Below the pieces are notes generated by a model that worked only from the letters and a program-made list of their open reading frames with translations, was not told the origin of the DNA and did not search any database. From positions 558,001 to 622,000 of the forward strand of contig NZ_JFZG01000008.1 of the NCBI RefSeq assembly GCF_000607165.1: a DNA stretch of 64,000 bases. Direction: 5' to 3'. The stretch is from Ralstonia pickettii (GTDB lineage Bacteria > Pseudomonadota > Gammaproteobacteria > Burkholderiales > Burkholderiaceae). The position numbers and the translations under genes are program-made. The stretch's first letter is position 1, and the number at the start of each line of letters is the position of its first letter. Positions 28,602-37,736 of the stretch are shown one piece after another.

Positions 28602-29219
28602 ATGACCAACAAGCGTGCTGTCCACGCCTTCCTCGCCACCTCGGCCCTGTTCCTGGCCATGTCGGGCATGAACGCCCGCGCCCAGGATGCCAGCGCCCCA
28701 GCCGCCAGCGCGCAGGCGCCGGCCACCGCCACGGCACCGGCTGCGCCGCAAACCAGCGCCCGCCCGGGCAGGATGGCCCACCAAGGCGGCTTCAAGGCCA
28801 TCGACACCAACGGCGACGGCCAGATCTCGCGCGACGAGGCCAAGGGCCACGCCTGGCTTGAGAAGAACTTCGACCAGATCGATACCAACCACGACGGCCA
28901 ACTCAGCAAGGACGAGCTGGCCGCCTGGCACAAGGCCCACAAGGGCGAGATGCACGAAAAGATGGCGGAACGCTTCGACGCCAAGTTCAAGGCGGCCGAC
29001 AAGGACAACGACGGCTCCCTGAGCAAGGACGAAGTGCAGGCTGGCATGCCGCGCCTTGCCAAGAGCTTCGACCAGATCGACGCCAACCACGACGGCAAGA
29101 TCACCGAAGACGAAATCCGCGCTTACATGAAGGCCCGTCACGATGCCCGTAAGGCGCAGAAGAACACTCCTGCAGCCGCGGCCATGCCGGGCGGCCCGTC
29201 GGCAACGAAGGGTGAGTGA
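28602..29219 (+). CDS. secreted EF-hand calcium-binding protein
   Basis: This 205-residue protein has a signal peptide (MTNKRAVHAFLATSALFLAM...NARAQ) and four EF-hand loops with canonical spacing: residues 68-79 (DTNGDGQISRDE), 94-105 (DTNHDGQLSKDE), 133-144 (DKDNDGSLSKDE) and 160-171 (DANHDGKITEDE). It is periplasmic or secreted, and its calcium role is unknown. The ATG at 28602 has AAAGGAGC upstream. Closeness to the T2SS locus might mean it is a substrate, but this is only positional. A terminator follows. Confidence 0.9.
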   Translation: MTNKRAVHAFLATSALFLAMSGMNARAQDASAPAASAQAPATATAPAAPQTSARPGRMAHQGGFKAIDTNGDGQISRDEAKGHAWLEKNFDQIDTNHDGQLSKDELAAWHKAHKGEMHEKMAERFDAKFKAADKDNDGSLSKDEVQAGMPRLAKSFDQIDANHDGKITEDEIRAYMKARHDARKAQKNTPAAAAMPGGPSATKGE

Positions 29220-29248
29220 CGGCTCGTCTGAATCTCTCCGCACGCGAG

Positions 29249-29272
29249 CGGCGCCTTCGGGCGCCGTTTTTA
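29249..29272 (+). terminator. intrinsic terminator after EF-hand gene
   Basis: CGGCGCC-TTCG-GGCGCCG followed by TTTTTATT is a 7-bp GC stem with a stable UUCG loop and a U-tract. Confidence 0.85.
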
Positions 29273-29377
29273 TTGCCCACGCCAGTCCGCATCCTCAATG
29301 AGGCGCAAGGCGGGTGTGGGTCGATTTTGCTATCGGGCCATGTCTGCGCCGCATGCGCCGCTGCAGCTCATGCCCAT

Positions 29378-29410
29378 AAAAAAACACCCCGACGGCGAAC
29401 CATCGGGGTG
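29378..29410 (-). terminator. intrinsic terminator for hpd (minus strand)
   Basis: CACCCCGA (29385-29392) pairs with TCGGGGTG (29403-29410), and the left-hand A-run gives a U-tract for minus-strand transcripts. It lies just past the end of the dioxygenase gene. Confidence 0.85.
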
Positions 29411-29441
29411 CGGGTACAGCACGCCTGAAGTTTGAGGGTCT

Positions 29442-30548
29442 TCAGGCCGGCTGATCGTCGGCCTTGAGCACGCCGCGGCGCATCTGGTCGAGCTCGATCG
29501 ACTCGAACAGCGCCTTGAAGTTGCCCTCGCCAAAACCTTGGTTGCCCTTGCGCTGGATGAACTCGAAGAAGATCGGGCCAAGCTGGTTCTCGGAGAATAT
29601 CTGCAGTAGCAGATCGCCCGGAGCGCCGTCGATCAGGATCTTGCGTTTCTTCAACTCCGCCACGTTTTCGCCATGGCCGGGGATGCGCTTGTCGACCAGT
29701 TCGTAGTACGTGTCGATCGTGTCCAGTAGCTTGATGCCGTTGGCACGCAGTGCGTCCACCGTCTTGTCCAGCGCGGTCGAACCCAGCGCGATGTGCTGGA
29801 TGCCTTCGCCGTGGTACATGTCCAGATACTCCTGGATCTGACCGGCCTTCTCCGTCCCTTCCTCGTTGATGGGGATGCGGATGTTGCCGCACGGGCTCGT
29901 CATCGCCTTGCTCTTCACGCCCGTGACCTGGCCTTCGATGTCGAAGTAGCGCACTTCACGGAAGTTGAAGAAGCGTTCGTAAAACTCGGCCCATTCCTTC
30001 ATCCGGCCACGGTAGACGTTGTGCGTCAGGTGGTCGATGTAGGTCAGGCCGTGCCCGGTGGGGTTCGGGTTGGCGCCCGCGATGGGCACGAAATCCACGT
30101 CGTAGATGCTGATGTTGCCGATGTCGCCGGCCTTGGCGTCGTTCTTGCCGGTCCAGCGGTCCACCAGATAGATCAGCGAATCGCCGATGCCCTTGATGGC
30201 CGGAATGTTCAACTCCATCGGGCCGCTGTGCGTGTCGAAGCCCCAGGCGCCCAGCTCCAGCGCGCGCTTGTAGGCGAACGCGGCGTCTTGCACGCGAAAC
30301 GCGATCGCGCAGATCGACGGACCGTGCAGACGCGCAAAGCGCTGCGCGAACGAATCCGGCTCGGCGTTGATGATGAAGTTGATCTCGCCCTGGCGGTACA
30401 GCGTCACGTTCTTGTGACGGTGCTTCGCGATGGCGGTAAAGCCCATGTTCTCGAACAGCTTGCCCATGGCAACGGGGTCCGGCGCGGCGTATTCGATGAA
30501 TTCGAAACCGGCGGTGCCCATCGGGTTTTCCCAAGGCGTGAATTGCAT
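29442..30548 (-). CDS. hpd: 4-hydroxyphenylpyruvate dioxygenase
   Basis: This 368-residue non-haem Fe(II) enzyme converts 4-hydroxyphenylpyruvate to homogentisate in tyrosine degradation. It has two vicinal-oxygen-chelate halves. The Fe ligands lie in YIDHLTHNV (His), GIQHIALGS (His) and [13 protein letters not shown] (Glu), and the N-terminal half has [13 protein letters not shown] good ribosome-binding site (AGGAGACTCACC) precedes the ATG. It is divergent from an Lrp/AsnC regulator, which probably controls it. Confidence 0.95.
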   Translation of the reverse strand: MQFTPWENPMGTAGFEFIEYAAPDPVAMGKLFENMGFTAIAKHRHKNVTLYRQGEINFIINAEPDSFAQRFARLHGPSICAIAFRVQDAAFAYKRALELGAWGFDTHSGPMELNIPAIKGIGDSLIYLVDRWTGKNDAKAGDIGNISIYDVDFVPIAGANPNPTGHGLTYIDHLTHNVYRGRMKEWAEFYERFFNFREVRYFDIEGQVTGVKSKAMTSPCGNIRIPINEEGTEKAGQIQEYLDMYHGEGIQHIALGSTALDKTVDALRANGIKLLDTIDTYYELVDKRIPGHGENVAELKKRKILIDGAPGDLLLQIFSENQLGPIFFEFIQRKGNQGFGEGNFKALFESIELDQMRRGVLKADDQPA

Positions 30549-30652
30549 GGTGAGTCTCCTGCGGGGCGGGCGCTGTGACAGCGCTCAGGTCTTTGACGAT
30601 CCTCGCAGTGTAGGAGTGTCGATCCAAGCAAAAATTGCGAAGTTGTGCCCGT

Positions 30653-30671
30653 CTTGCTAAATTTGCGCAAG
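30653..30671. promoter_or_regulatory. inverted repeat in the hpd/Lrp intergenic region
   Basis: CTTGC-N9-GCAAG (core TAAATTT) lies between the divergent starts, 36 bp upstream of the Lrp-type start. Lrp/AsnC sites are degenerate AT-centred palindromes, so this is a plausible operator; an AAAATTGCGAAG stretch at 30631 may be a second half-site. Confidence 0.4.
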
Positions 30672-30706
30672 AAAATTGCCGAATTAATTGGTGCGGAGCA
30701 ACAAAA

Positions 30707-31195
30707 ATGAATAAAGTGGAACTCGACAAGATCGACCGCAAGATCCTGGAAGTCCTGCAGAACAACGGCCGCCTCACCAATCTGGAAGTCGCCGAGCGGG
30801 TGAACCTGTCGCCCAGCCCGTGTTTGCGACGCATCCGCCGCCTGGAGGAAAGCGGTGTCATCCGCCAATACGCCGCGCTGCTCGACCCGACCAAGATCGG
30901 GCTCGGGTTGTCGGCGTACATCAACGTGCGGTTGGAGAAGCAGGGCGGTGCGCCCAAAGGGAAAGGCCCGTCCGACAATTTTCGCGCGGCTGTGGCGACG
31001 TGGCCGGAGGTGGTCACGTGCTACGCCATGACCGGCGAGATGGATTACCTGCTCAAGGTGTTCGTGGAAGACATGGAGCACTTCGCGCGTTTCATACGCG
31101 ACCAACTGCTTGCGCACCCGGCGGTGATTGATGTGAAGAGCAGCTTCGCGCTGGAGCGGATCAAGGATACGACGGCGTTGCCGGTGGTGGTTTGA
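30707..31195 (+). CDS. Lrp/AsnC-family transcriptional regulator
   Basis: This 162-residue protein has an N-terminal HTH (LDKIDRKILEVLQNNGRLTNLEVAERVNLSPSPCLRRIRRLEE, split by family pattern) and a C-terminal RAM ligand domain (VVTCYAMTGEMDYLLKVFVEDMEHF). It is the usual size. The ATG at 30707 has GGAG eight bases upstream. Its divergent position from hpd suggests response to an aromatic amino acid, as for the HpdR-type regulators next to hpd in other bacteria (inference). Confidence 0.92.
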   Translation: MNKVELDKIDRKILEVLQNNGRLTNLEVAERVNLSPSPCLRRIRRLEESGVIRQYAALLDPTKIGLGLSAYINVRLEKQGGAPKGKGPSDNFRAAVATWPEVVTCYAMTGEMDYLLKVFVEDMEHFARFIRDQLLAHPAVIDVKSSFALERIKDTTALPVVV

Positions 31196-31209
31196 GATGT
31201 GCGCCCGTA

Positions 31210-31596
31210 TCAGGCATTGTCCGCCACCACCAAATTCGCATCCCGCACCACCCGCCACTTCCCATCCGCCCCTTTGCGCAGAATCGTCAACGTCTGCCCT
31301 GAGCGCCGCGCCGCCTTCCCATCCGGCATGGTGACGACGATGTGCAGCGCGTTGCGCAGATACGCGATGTCGCCGAACACCTGCACCTCTTGAATCTCGC
31401 TCGTGCCATCGACGTGCACGTCCTTCATGCCTTCGGACATCTTGGCGAAAGCCTCCTTGCCAAAGGGCGCCTGGCTGGGCATGAGGAAGAGCGCGTCGTC
31501 GGTCATGAGGCTGAGCACGGTGGCCAGATCGCCGCTTCTGCTGGCGGCGAGCCAGGTGTCCACTACGTTGCGGATGGCGCGTTCGTCGTCGGTCAT
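31210..31596 (-). CDS. SnoaL/NTF2-like protein (SgcJ/EcaC family)
   Basis: This is a 128-residue cone-shaped NTF2-like protein: IRNVVDTWLAASRSGDLATVLSLMTDDALFLMP is the family's N-terminal helix and strand, and ILRKGADGKWRVVRDANLVV its C-terminal strand. The function of this group is mostly unassigned (ligand-binding or small-molecule enzymes). Start 31596 was chosen as the first ATG that gives the domain. It is convergent with the Lrp gene. Confidence 0.78.
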   Translation of the reverse strand: MTDDERAIRNVVDTWLAASRSGDLATVLSLMTDDALFLMPSQAPFGKEAFAKMSEGMKDVHVDGTSEIQEVQVFGDIAYLRNALHIVVTMPDGKAARRSGQTLTILRKGADGKWRVVRDANLVVADNA

Positions 31597-31633
31597 GGCG
31601 GTGCGGGTCTCGTTGAAGCGGTAGCTGTTGACT

Positions 31634-32071
31634 CTACACCGCGGGTTCGACCGGTGGCGCCACGCGGCGCTTGATGAAGACCGCCGGGGATAACACCGGG
31701 ATATGCCGGGCACGCAGTGTGACCAGCCAATCGCCCACGGCGTTTTCGCAGGTGAGGCGAAAGTGGTTCGCGTCGAGCCACTCGACGTCATCCAGCCAGA
31801 ATGTGTAGTACGCCGCGCCGATGGTGCCGGTGCTGATCGCACGTGAGAGGTCGGGCGCGACGAGTGTGACGGAGACCGCCTCTTCAAACGGGCAGTCGTA
31901 GCTGGTGATGAGGACGAAGCCGAGATCGGTCTGATACTGCCGCAGCAGTTCGTAGCCAGGGATGGCGAGTGTGGTGTGAGGTACGCCGTCGACGATCACG
32001 CGCGTGCGCATGGGCCACTGCTCATACGGGCCGCTGTGTTTCTCCAGGGCGAAGCGTTGGAGCGGCTGCAT
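31634..32071 (-). CDS. conserved hypothetical protein
   Basis: I do not recognise this 145-residue protein. It has no signal peptide or membrane segment. The composition is mixed alpha/beta with aromatic-rich strands (GAAYYTFWLDDVEWLDANHFRLTC). It lies between the NTF2-like gene and the small secreted protein on the same strand, 21 bp from the latter, so it may be the last gene of the LysM-protein operon. Confidence 0.6.
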   Translation of the reverse strand: MQPLQRFALEKHSGPYEQWPMRTRVIVDGVPHTTLAIPGYELLRQYQTDLGFVLITSYDCPFEEAVSVTLVAPDLSRAISTGTIGAAYYTFWLDDVEWLDANHFRLTCENAVGDWLVTLRARHIPVLSPAVFIKRRVAPPVEPAV

Positions 32072-32092
32072 GACGGCGGCGCGGTGCGTGCG

Positions 32093-32506
32093 CTATTCCT
32101 TGCGCATGCCGCACAGGGCGACCTGGCGCGCGGGGTCGGCGGAATCCTTCCAGCCGGGTTCTTCGCGCTTCTGGTAGGCCTCCATGGTCTGGTAGCCCTT
32201 TACGCTCCAAGAGAACTCGCTGTAGCGCGAGACCTCGATGACGGCAAGGCCGCAGCGCTTGCGGTGGTCGTCAATCTTGAAGGCCGCGTGCGGGTGGTCG
32301 CCCGACAGGTCCTGCTCGATCACCTTGTAGCGCGTTGGGCCGCACTTGAAGAAGCTGGCATTCCACTCGATGGTCTTCGGCCGGACGAACAATGCTCCGT
32401 AGCACGCACGGCCATCGCCGCGGAAGGTTCCGGTCAAAGTGTCTGCAGCCATGGCCGATTGCGCGGCCAGCAGCGACACGGCGATGAGGAGGCGACCTAC
32501 TTGCAT
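32093..32506 (-). CDS. small secreted protein of unknown function
   Basis: This 137-residue protein has a clear signal peptide (MQVGRLLIAVSLLAAQSAMA, cut before ADTLTG). Four cysteines in the mature part (ACYG, FKCGP, KRCGL, ALCGM) suggest two disulfides in the periplasm. The gene's start overlaps the end of the LysM-protein gene by 10 bp, so the two are translationally coupled. No family is recognised. A role as a periplasmic partner or protector against the LysM protein is inference from the overlap and location. Confidence 0.7.
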   Translation of the reverse strand: MQVGRLLIAVSLLAAQSAMAADTLTGTFRGDGRACYGALFVRPKTIEWNASFFKCGPTRYKVIEQDLSGDHPHAAFKIDDHRKRCGLAVIEVSRYSEFSWSVKGYQTMEAYQKREEPGWKDSADPARQVALCGMRKE

Positions 32507-33240
32507 GCGGCGGTTCCGTTCTTCGGGATGAGCGTGAGCACGTAATCGAGTTTCCGGATGTACGCGGCGTCGCCGTGGTTGTACAGCACGGCAATGTTTT
32601 GCGTCGTCACCGGCCGCCAGCCGGTAATCACCTTGCGCATGGCGGCTTTGCGGTATTTGACCACTTGCCCGGGTTTGAGTGTTGCGGCATTCGGGTTGAG
32701 CGCGCGCATCTCCGCCAGGGTAGAGCCTTGCGCGCGGGCGATCTTGTCGAGGCTGTCGCCCGCCTTGACGGTGACCTCATAGACCTTGTCGTCGGTGTCG
32801 CGCACGCTCCTGACGTCGAACTTTGCCATGCGCGTGAGCAGGTAGCCGATACCGGCGCGAATGTTCCACGCTGGCACCGTTCGGGCCAGGCCCGCATTCA
32901 GCCGGGTGCGGATGGCCGGAGGGACGATCAGGTCGCTGCCCTCTTCGCCGCGTAGCAAGGTATTCAAACCGGGGTCCCCCAAGTTGCCGATCTGCATCGG
33001 CTTGGTCTGCCACGCTTCCGAATCCGCTCCGGTCTCGACCCACACCATCGCTTTGACGATCTGCCAGTCCAGCGGCAGATAACCGGCGTTGCCCATCAGA
33101 TAACGGTTGTATTCCCCCACGGCAGACTGGATATCGCAGTCGTAGCCGTTCCAGCGGTCGGGGTGCTGGGTGGAGGTGTTGATGTAATCCTGCCAGCGCT
33201 CGAAATCGGTTTTCGGTTTGACCTGGGCCTTGGTGACCAT
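32497..33240 (-). CDS. lysozyme/transglycosylase-like protein with LysM domain
   Basis: This is a 247-residue protein. The N-terminal half resembles a soluble lytic transglycosylase: AMVWVETGADSE contains a candidate catalytic Glu at 69, and KPMQIGNLGDPGL matches the usual GLMQI motif. A LysM peptidoglycan-binding domain follows (about residues 153-197: YEVTVKAGDSLDKIA ... NPNAATLKPGQVVKYRK). No signal peptide is present, so it stays cytoplasmic unless exported by a non-Sec route. GGAGGGG precedes the ATG. The overlap with a secreted partner suggests an effector-immunity arrangement (inference). Confidence 0.72.
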   Translation of the reverse strand: MVTKAQVKPKTDFERWQDYINTSTQHPDRWNGYDCDIQSAVGEYNRYLMGNAGYLPLDWQIVKAMVWVETGADSEAWQTKPMQIGNLGDPGLNTLLRGEEGSDLIVPPAIRTRLNAGLARTVPAWNIRAGIGYLLTRMAKFDVRSVRDTDDKVYEVTVKAGDSLDKIARAQGSTLAEMRALNPNAATLKPGQVVKYRKAAMRKVITGWRPVTTQNIAVLYNHGDAAYIRKLDYVLTLIPKNGTAACK

Positions 33241-33381
33241 GCGCCCCTCCGTGGTTGCGTGACCTGTGGAGGGGCATGGTAGCCAGCGCTCGCCAGCCGC
33301 GTGTTAACGGCTGTTTATGTACCTTGCCGGTGGCTGGCGGCCGTCCGCGGCAACGCATCGGCACCCAAGCGGGCGCGTCGG

Positions 33382-34488
33382 TTAGTCCGCGACTTCAAAC
33401 GCAGCCGGGTCGGTCAGCACCTCCAGCCGATGCGGTACCGTGGGTTTGACGGCCGCCGCCGTCATCGCTTGGAGCATGAGCCGCTCGCGCACGCTGCTCA
33501 GAAAATCAGCGCGGTGGCGGCGCAAGACGAAATCGCGGTAGTTGTCGGCTTCCAGAGCGCGCCACGCCGTCTGGCGGTCGGCTTCGGAGCGCATGCGTGC
33601 CGCTTCCAGTTCGCGTGTTTCGATGTGGGCGTTGGCGGCGGTCAACGGGGCATAGCCGTAGCGGGTCATGTCGTCGCGCGCCAGGGTTTCGATGATCGTG
33701 ATTTCGTCCATCGACAACTGCTGGTGGAATTTGTCGATATTGGCGGTGATGGGCGCAAAGCAGTTGGACGTCCACAGCGCCGACAACCGCGAAATCTGCC
33801 GCGCTTCGGCCGAGCGCGAGACATCCAGCATCTGTGGCAGGAAGTCGATCTCCAGGAAACTGCATATGCGGCGCAACGTGCTTTCCTGATCGACCAGGAA
33901 ATCTTCATAGCGGATGGTGCACGTGCGCTCCGGATACTGGGCGATGAGTGCGTTGGCGGCGCGGTGCGCGGCCACCCAGGTCTGCGTGTTCAGCAGGGTG
34001 TCGAAGTCGTGGATGATCGCGCGGTTCATTGACGCGACCTGCGCGCGCGGGTCTCGCACCACGTTCAGGAAACGCATGTCCGGGAAGAGCGTCATCAGTT
34101 CGGCGGCGTAGTGAACGCTGTCGAGCGATTTGTCCATGACGACGCGGGCGCCGTGCTGTGCGCCCGCCCGCAGCAGCAGTTCCCACACCACGCGATGCAC
34201 GCTGCGCGGTTGGTCGCGCAGGGCTTCGAATACCTCCACCGGATCAAACACCATGCCGGGCCATTTCACCATGCTCGCCGCCTGCAGGCCGATCACGTCG
34301 GTCACGAGGCGGAAGTAGGCGCGATCGTCCTGCAGGTTGCCGTACAGCGGTACCAGCGGCATGAAGTCGACGATGTGCAGCGGATACGGCGCGTAGAACG
34401 CCGGGTTGAAGTTCAGGCGCAGGCGCAGCGCATGGCTGCCGCAGCGGCGCAGCGGAATCATCAGGACGGGACGGGGAAGGGCGGTCAT
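33382..34488 (-). CDS. sulfotransferase family protein
   Basis: This 368-residue enzyme of the PAPS-dependent type transfers sulfate to an unknown acceptor. The 5'-phosphosulfate loop is IPLRRCGSHALRLRLN and the 3'-phosphate-binding region is LNVVRDPRAQVASMNRA. The family helix QYPERTCTIRYEDFLVDQE follows. No signal peptide is present. It overlaps the APS-kinase gene by four bases (34485-34488). The kinase makes PAPS, so the two genes form a donor-synthesis and transfer unit. Confidence 0.85.
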   Translation of the reverse strand: MTALPRPVLMIPLRRCGSHALRLRLNFNPAFYAPYPLHIVDFMPLVPLYGNLQDDRAYFRLVTDVIGLQAASMVKWPGMVFDPVEVFEALRDQPRSVHRVVWELLLRAGAQHGARVVMDKSLDSVHYAAELMTLFPDMRFLNVVRDPRAQVASMNRAIIHDFDTLLNTQTWVAAHRAANALIAQYPERTCTIRYEDFLVDQESTLRRICSFLEIDFLPQMLDVSRSAEARQISRLSALWTSNCFAPITANIDKFHQQLSMDEITIIETLARDDMTRYGYAPLTAANAHIETRELEAARMRSEADRQTAWRALEADNYRDFVLRRHRADFLSSVRERLMLQAMTAAAVKPTVPHRLEVLTDPAAFEVAD

Positions 34489-35132
34489 CGAACGGTCTCC
34501 GGTTGACGGGTGTCCAGCCAGGCGGACAAGTGCGCGTGCAGCGCGGCTGTGGCCGCCAGCAGCGGCATGGCGCCGGTATCGAGCTGCAGCGACGGCGCCT
34601 CCGGTGCCTCATACGGCGACGACACGCCGGTGAACTGGGGGATCTGCCCGCCGCGCGCCCGGGCGTACAGCCCCTTCGGGTCGCGCGCCTCGCACACATC
34701 AAGCGCGGTGCAGACGTGCACTTCCACAAACCGGTCTGCGCCGATGATCTCGCGCGCCATCTCGCGATCGGAGCGCAGCGGCGAGATGAACGCCGTCACG
34801 ACGATCAGGCCGACGTCGTTCATGAGGCGCGCCACCTCGGCGGCGCGGCGCAGGTTCTCCGTGCGGTCGGCTTCGGTAAAGCCGAGATCGTGGTTCAGGT
34901 GGTGACGCAGGTTGTCGCCGTCGAGCACGGCGCAGCGCTGGCATGTTTCGTACAAGCGCTTTTCCAGCGCATAGGCGAGGGTGGACTTGCCCGCGCCGCT
35001 CAAGCCTGTGAGCCATAACGTGAGCGGCGCATGGCCGAACTGATGCGCGCGGGCTTCGTCAGCCACGGAGCCGGCATGCCAGTAGACGTTGCGTGCAGCG
35101 GGGCCGGCGCAGGAAGACAGGGCAGATTTCAT
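34485..35132 (-). CDS. cysC: adenylylsulfate (APS) kinase
   Basis: This 215-residue enzyme phosphorylates APS to PAPS. The P-loop is WLTGLSGAGKSTLAYAL. Further motifs are VLDGDNLRHHLNHDLGF, RTENLRRAAEVARLMNDVGLIVVTAFISPLRSDRE (split family block) and DPKGLYARARGGQIPQFTGVSSPYEAP. No cysN, cysD or reductase genes are near, unlike the assimilatory cluster. Coupling to a sulfotransferase points to sulfation rather than to cysteine synthesis. Confidence 0.93.
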   Translation of the reverse strand: MKSALSSCAGPAARNVYWHAGSVADEARAHQFGHAPLTLWLTGLSGAGKSTLAYALEKRLYETCQRCAVLDGDNLRHHLNHDLGFTEADRTENLRRAAEVARLMNDVGLIVVTAFISPLRSDREMAREIIGADRFVEVHVCTALDVCEARDPKGLYARARGGQIPQFTGVSSPYEAPEAPSLQLDTGAMPLLAATAALHAHLSAWLDTRQPETVR

Positions 35133-35148
35133 CGCGGCGTCCTCCGGC

Positions 35149-36783
35149 TCAAGCCGGCAACAGGGCGGGTTGGTGGTAGCCGATGCGCGCTGCGGGGGCT
35201 GCGGCTTTCGCCTGGTTTGCCAGCTTGAACACGCTCACCACACCCACCAGTCGGCTCGACTGCTCGCGCATCGATTCCGCCGCTGCGGCCGCTTCTTCAA
35301 CCAGCGCGGCGTTCTGCTGCGTGACTTCGTCCATCTGCGTGATGGCGCGGTGGATCTGGTCGATGCCGCTGGCCTGCTCGTCGGTCGCGCCCATGATTTC
35401 GGTCACGATGGCGGTCACGCGGTGGATGCTGGTCACGACATCCTGCATCGTGGTGCCGGCTTGCTCCACCAGCGTGTTGCCCGCATCCACGTGGTTGACC
35501 GAATCGCTGATCAGCAGCTTGATCTCCTTGGCTGCCGCGGCAGAGCGCTGCGCCAGCCCGCGCACCTCGCTGGCGACCACTGCAAAGCCGCGCCCCTGCT
35601 CGCCGGCGCGCGCTGCTTCCACGGCCGCATTGAGCGCGAGGATGTTGGTCTGGAACGCAATGCTGTCGATCACGCCGATGATCTCGCTCACCTTGCGTGC
35701 CGATTCGCTGATCGCGCCCATGGTGTCCACCACGCGCGCCACCACCGTGCCGCCTTGCGTGGCGACCTCGGCGGCTGTGGCGGCGAGTTGGTTGGCGTGC
35801 CGCGCGTGCTCGGCATTCTGCTTGACGGTGGCGTTGAGTTCTTCCATTGACGCGGCGCATTCTTCGAGCGCCGAGGCCTGTTCCTGCGTGCGGGTCGACA
35901 GATCGAAGTTGCCGGTGGCGATCTGCTCCGATGCCGTGGCCAGCGTGTCGGTGCTGGTGTGCACCTGTTCGGCAATCGTGGCGAGGCTGTCGCGCATGCG
36001 CTTCATGGCGTGCATGAGGCTTGCCGGATTGTCGTGACGCGTGTCGATGACCACGGCCAGGTTGCCGCCGGCGATCTGGCTGGCAATGTCGGCCACCGTG
36101 CCGGGCTCGCCGCCGAGCTTGCGCAGCAGCCCGCGCGTGATGAGGGTGCTGGCCGTGAGGCTTACCAACAGCGCCAGCACGCTCAGGGCCAGCAGCCAGT
36201 TGCGGCTGTCGATATAGCTCGACTTGGCCTTGGCGGTGTTTTCGTCGTTGAGCTTTTCTTCAAACGCCTGCAGCTTGCCGAGCAGATCCCACCAAGCGCG
36301 CTGCACGGGGCGGAATTCGAAGCGCAACACCTTGTACGCGTCTTCCTTGTGGCCGGCGGCAATCAGCGCCTTGACGCGCGTTGCGAACGGCGCGGCCAAT
36401 TCAGTCTGCTGCCGGATTTGCGCAAGCAGCGTTTTTTCTTCGGTGGTGGTGTCCGGCAACGCGTCGAACATGCGGCCGAGCTTGCGGTCGGCCTCGCTGT
36501 ACAGGGCCTCCTGCTTTTCAATACGGCTCAGTTCGAGCTGAATTTCGTCATGCTGTTCCAGCAGCACGATATTCCGATACGCCAATGCCCGTTCAGTGAC
36601 GCTCGAATACATTTTTGCGGCGAGCTTGGCTTCCACGGCGTTGATTTCCGTGGTGTCTTCCAGCAGCCGCCGAAAATCTGACATGCGCTGCAGGCTGAAT
36701 GCCATGAGCAGCACTAGCAGCCCCATCGTCAAGCCAAAACCCCACGCCAGTTGGGTGGCCACCTTCATTTTCGAGAAGCGCAT
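35149..36783 (-). CDS. methyl-accepting chemotaxis protein
   Basis: This 544-residue chemoreceptor has an N-terminal transmembrane helix ([19 protein letters not shown]) and a periplasmic four-helix (Tar/4HB-like) domain. A second helix ([21 protein letters not shown]), HAMP and the signalling domain follow (hairpin tip [43 protein letters not shown], split). It relays ligand binding to CheA/CheW; the ligand is unknown. Start 36783 is preferred ([15 protein letters not shown]); upstream ATGs at 36798 and 36816 are alternatives. A gene-free gap of 257 bp lies upstream. Confidence 0.94.
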   Translation of the reverse strand: MRFSKMKVATQLAWGFGLTMGLLVLLMAFSLQRMSDFRRLLEDTTEINAVEAKLAAKMYSSVTERALAYRNIVLLEQHDEIQLELSRIEKQEALYSEADRKLGRMFDALPDTTTEEKTLLAQIRQQTELAAPFATRVKALIAAGHKEDAYKVLRFEFRPVQRAWWDLLGKLQAFEEKLNDENTAKAKSSYIDSRNWLLALSVLALLVSLTASTLITRGLLRKLGGEPGTVADIASQIAGGNLAVVIDTRHDNPASLMHAMKRMRDSLATIAEQVHTSTDTLATASEQIATGNFDLSTRTQEQASALEECAASMEELNATVKQNAEHARHANQLAATAAEVATQGGTVVARVVDTMGAISESARKVSEIIGVIDSIAFQTNILALNAAVEAARAGEQGRGFAVVASEVRGLAQRSAAAAKEIKLLISDSVNHVDAGNTLVEQAGTTMQDVVTSIHRVTAIVTEIMGATDEQASGIDQIHRAITQMDEVTQQNAALVEEAAAAAESMREQSSRLVGVVSVFKLANQAKAAAPAARIGYHQPALLPA

Positions 36784-36997
36784 GTTTGTCCCCGTCATAA
36801 TCGATAACGAATGCACTATCGAGCGGTATGGCGGGAGCTTGAGTGATTTAAATAAAATTACTCAATATGCGTAATGGCATGTCGGACTGACATCACAAAA
36901 TAAGATCGGGAATATCGATGGCGCTTTTTGCAGATATTATTTTATTGAAATGACTTACATTAAATTGCGAGCAATCCAAAAGTGTCATGTAAAACAA

Positions 36998-37023
36998 AAA
37001 CGCCCGGCGGGAACCGGGCGTTT
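36998..37023 (-). terminator. intrinsic terminator for the GNAT gene
   Basis: AAACGCCCGG and CCGGGCGTTT form a 10-bp stem around CGGGAA. An A-run on the left gives a U-tract for minus-strand transcripts. Confidence 0.85.
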
Positions 37024-37040
37024 CTTGTTGGGCGAAGCAG

Positions 37041-37736
37041 TTACACAGTACGCTTTTGGGGCGCCAGCGAGCGCCAGAAGCGCTGTCCGAACCGGCGCAC
37101 ATCGCGCAGGTTGCGCTTGAGCATGTAGTCCAGGTCGGCCACTTGTTCGTCGATGGCTTCCGTCAGCAGGCTCATCGTGTCGGCGGGCGGCAGTTCGAGA
37201 TAGGCATCGGCTTCGCCATAGGCGTACTGCACACGCATACCCGCCTTCTTGGCGATGTGCATCATGGCCGCATTGCGCGACAGGCAGTGCATGTACAGCG
37301 TACGCACCTTGGTGTTCTGGCCGTGCATGGCGGCACGTTGGAACAGCGCGCTGCCTACGCCCTTGCCGCGCGCCGATTCCGACACCGACACGCCGAACTC
37401 CGCCACGCGCCCTTGCGGGTTGTCGCGCAGGTACGCAAGGTGGCCCACGCCGGTCAACTCAAGGCGCTCGTTGTAGACGCCAAAGACCTTGTCGTGGTCG
37501 AAATCGATGCTGTCGACGTACGCCTCGATGACGTGATCCCGCACCACCTGGCCGAATCGCAGCAGGCGGTCCTCCTCGCCCAGGGCGAGCAGGTGTTTGA
37601 GCAGGCGCGACCGGTGGTGGGCAGCAAGCTCGCGCACCAGCACGGTGGAACGCGGCGCACCTTGCGCTGCTTCCGTTTTGTCGATGTCGTCCTGGGTGAC
37701 GACGCCGATGGCCTTGCTCAGTTCGAGCGGGTTCAC
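37041..37736 (-). CDS. GNAT-family acetyltransferase
   Basis: This 231-residue protein has the acetyl-CoA-binding motif VSVSESARGKGVGSALFQRAAMHG and a following strand TLYMHCLSRNAAMMHIAKKAGM. The N-terminal part carries a helix rich in charged residues. A GTG start at 37736 with AGGAA upstream is proposed (MNPLELSKAIG); the upstream frame lacks a good site. The acceptor is unknown. A gap of 399 bp lies upstream. Confidence 0.82.
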   Translation of the reverse strand: MNPLELSKAIGVVTQDDIDKTEAAQGAPRSTVLVRELAAHHRSRLLKHLLALGEEDRLLRFGQVVRDHVIEAYVDSIDFDHDKVFGVYNERLELTGVGHLAYLRDNPQGRVAEFGVSVSESARGKGVGSALFQRAAMHGQNTKVRTLYMHCLSRNAAMMHIAKKAGMRVQYAYGEADAYLELPPADTMSLLTEAIDEQVADLDYMLKRNLRDVRRFGQRFWRSLAPQKRTV

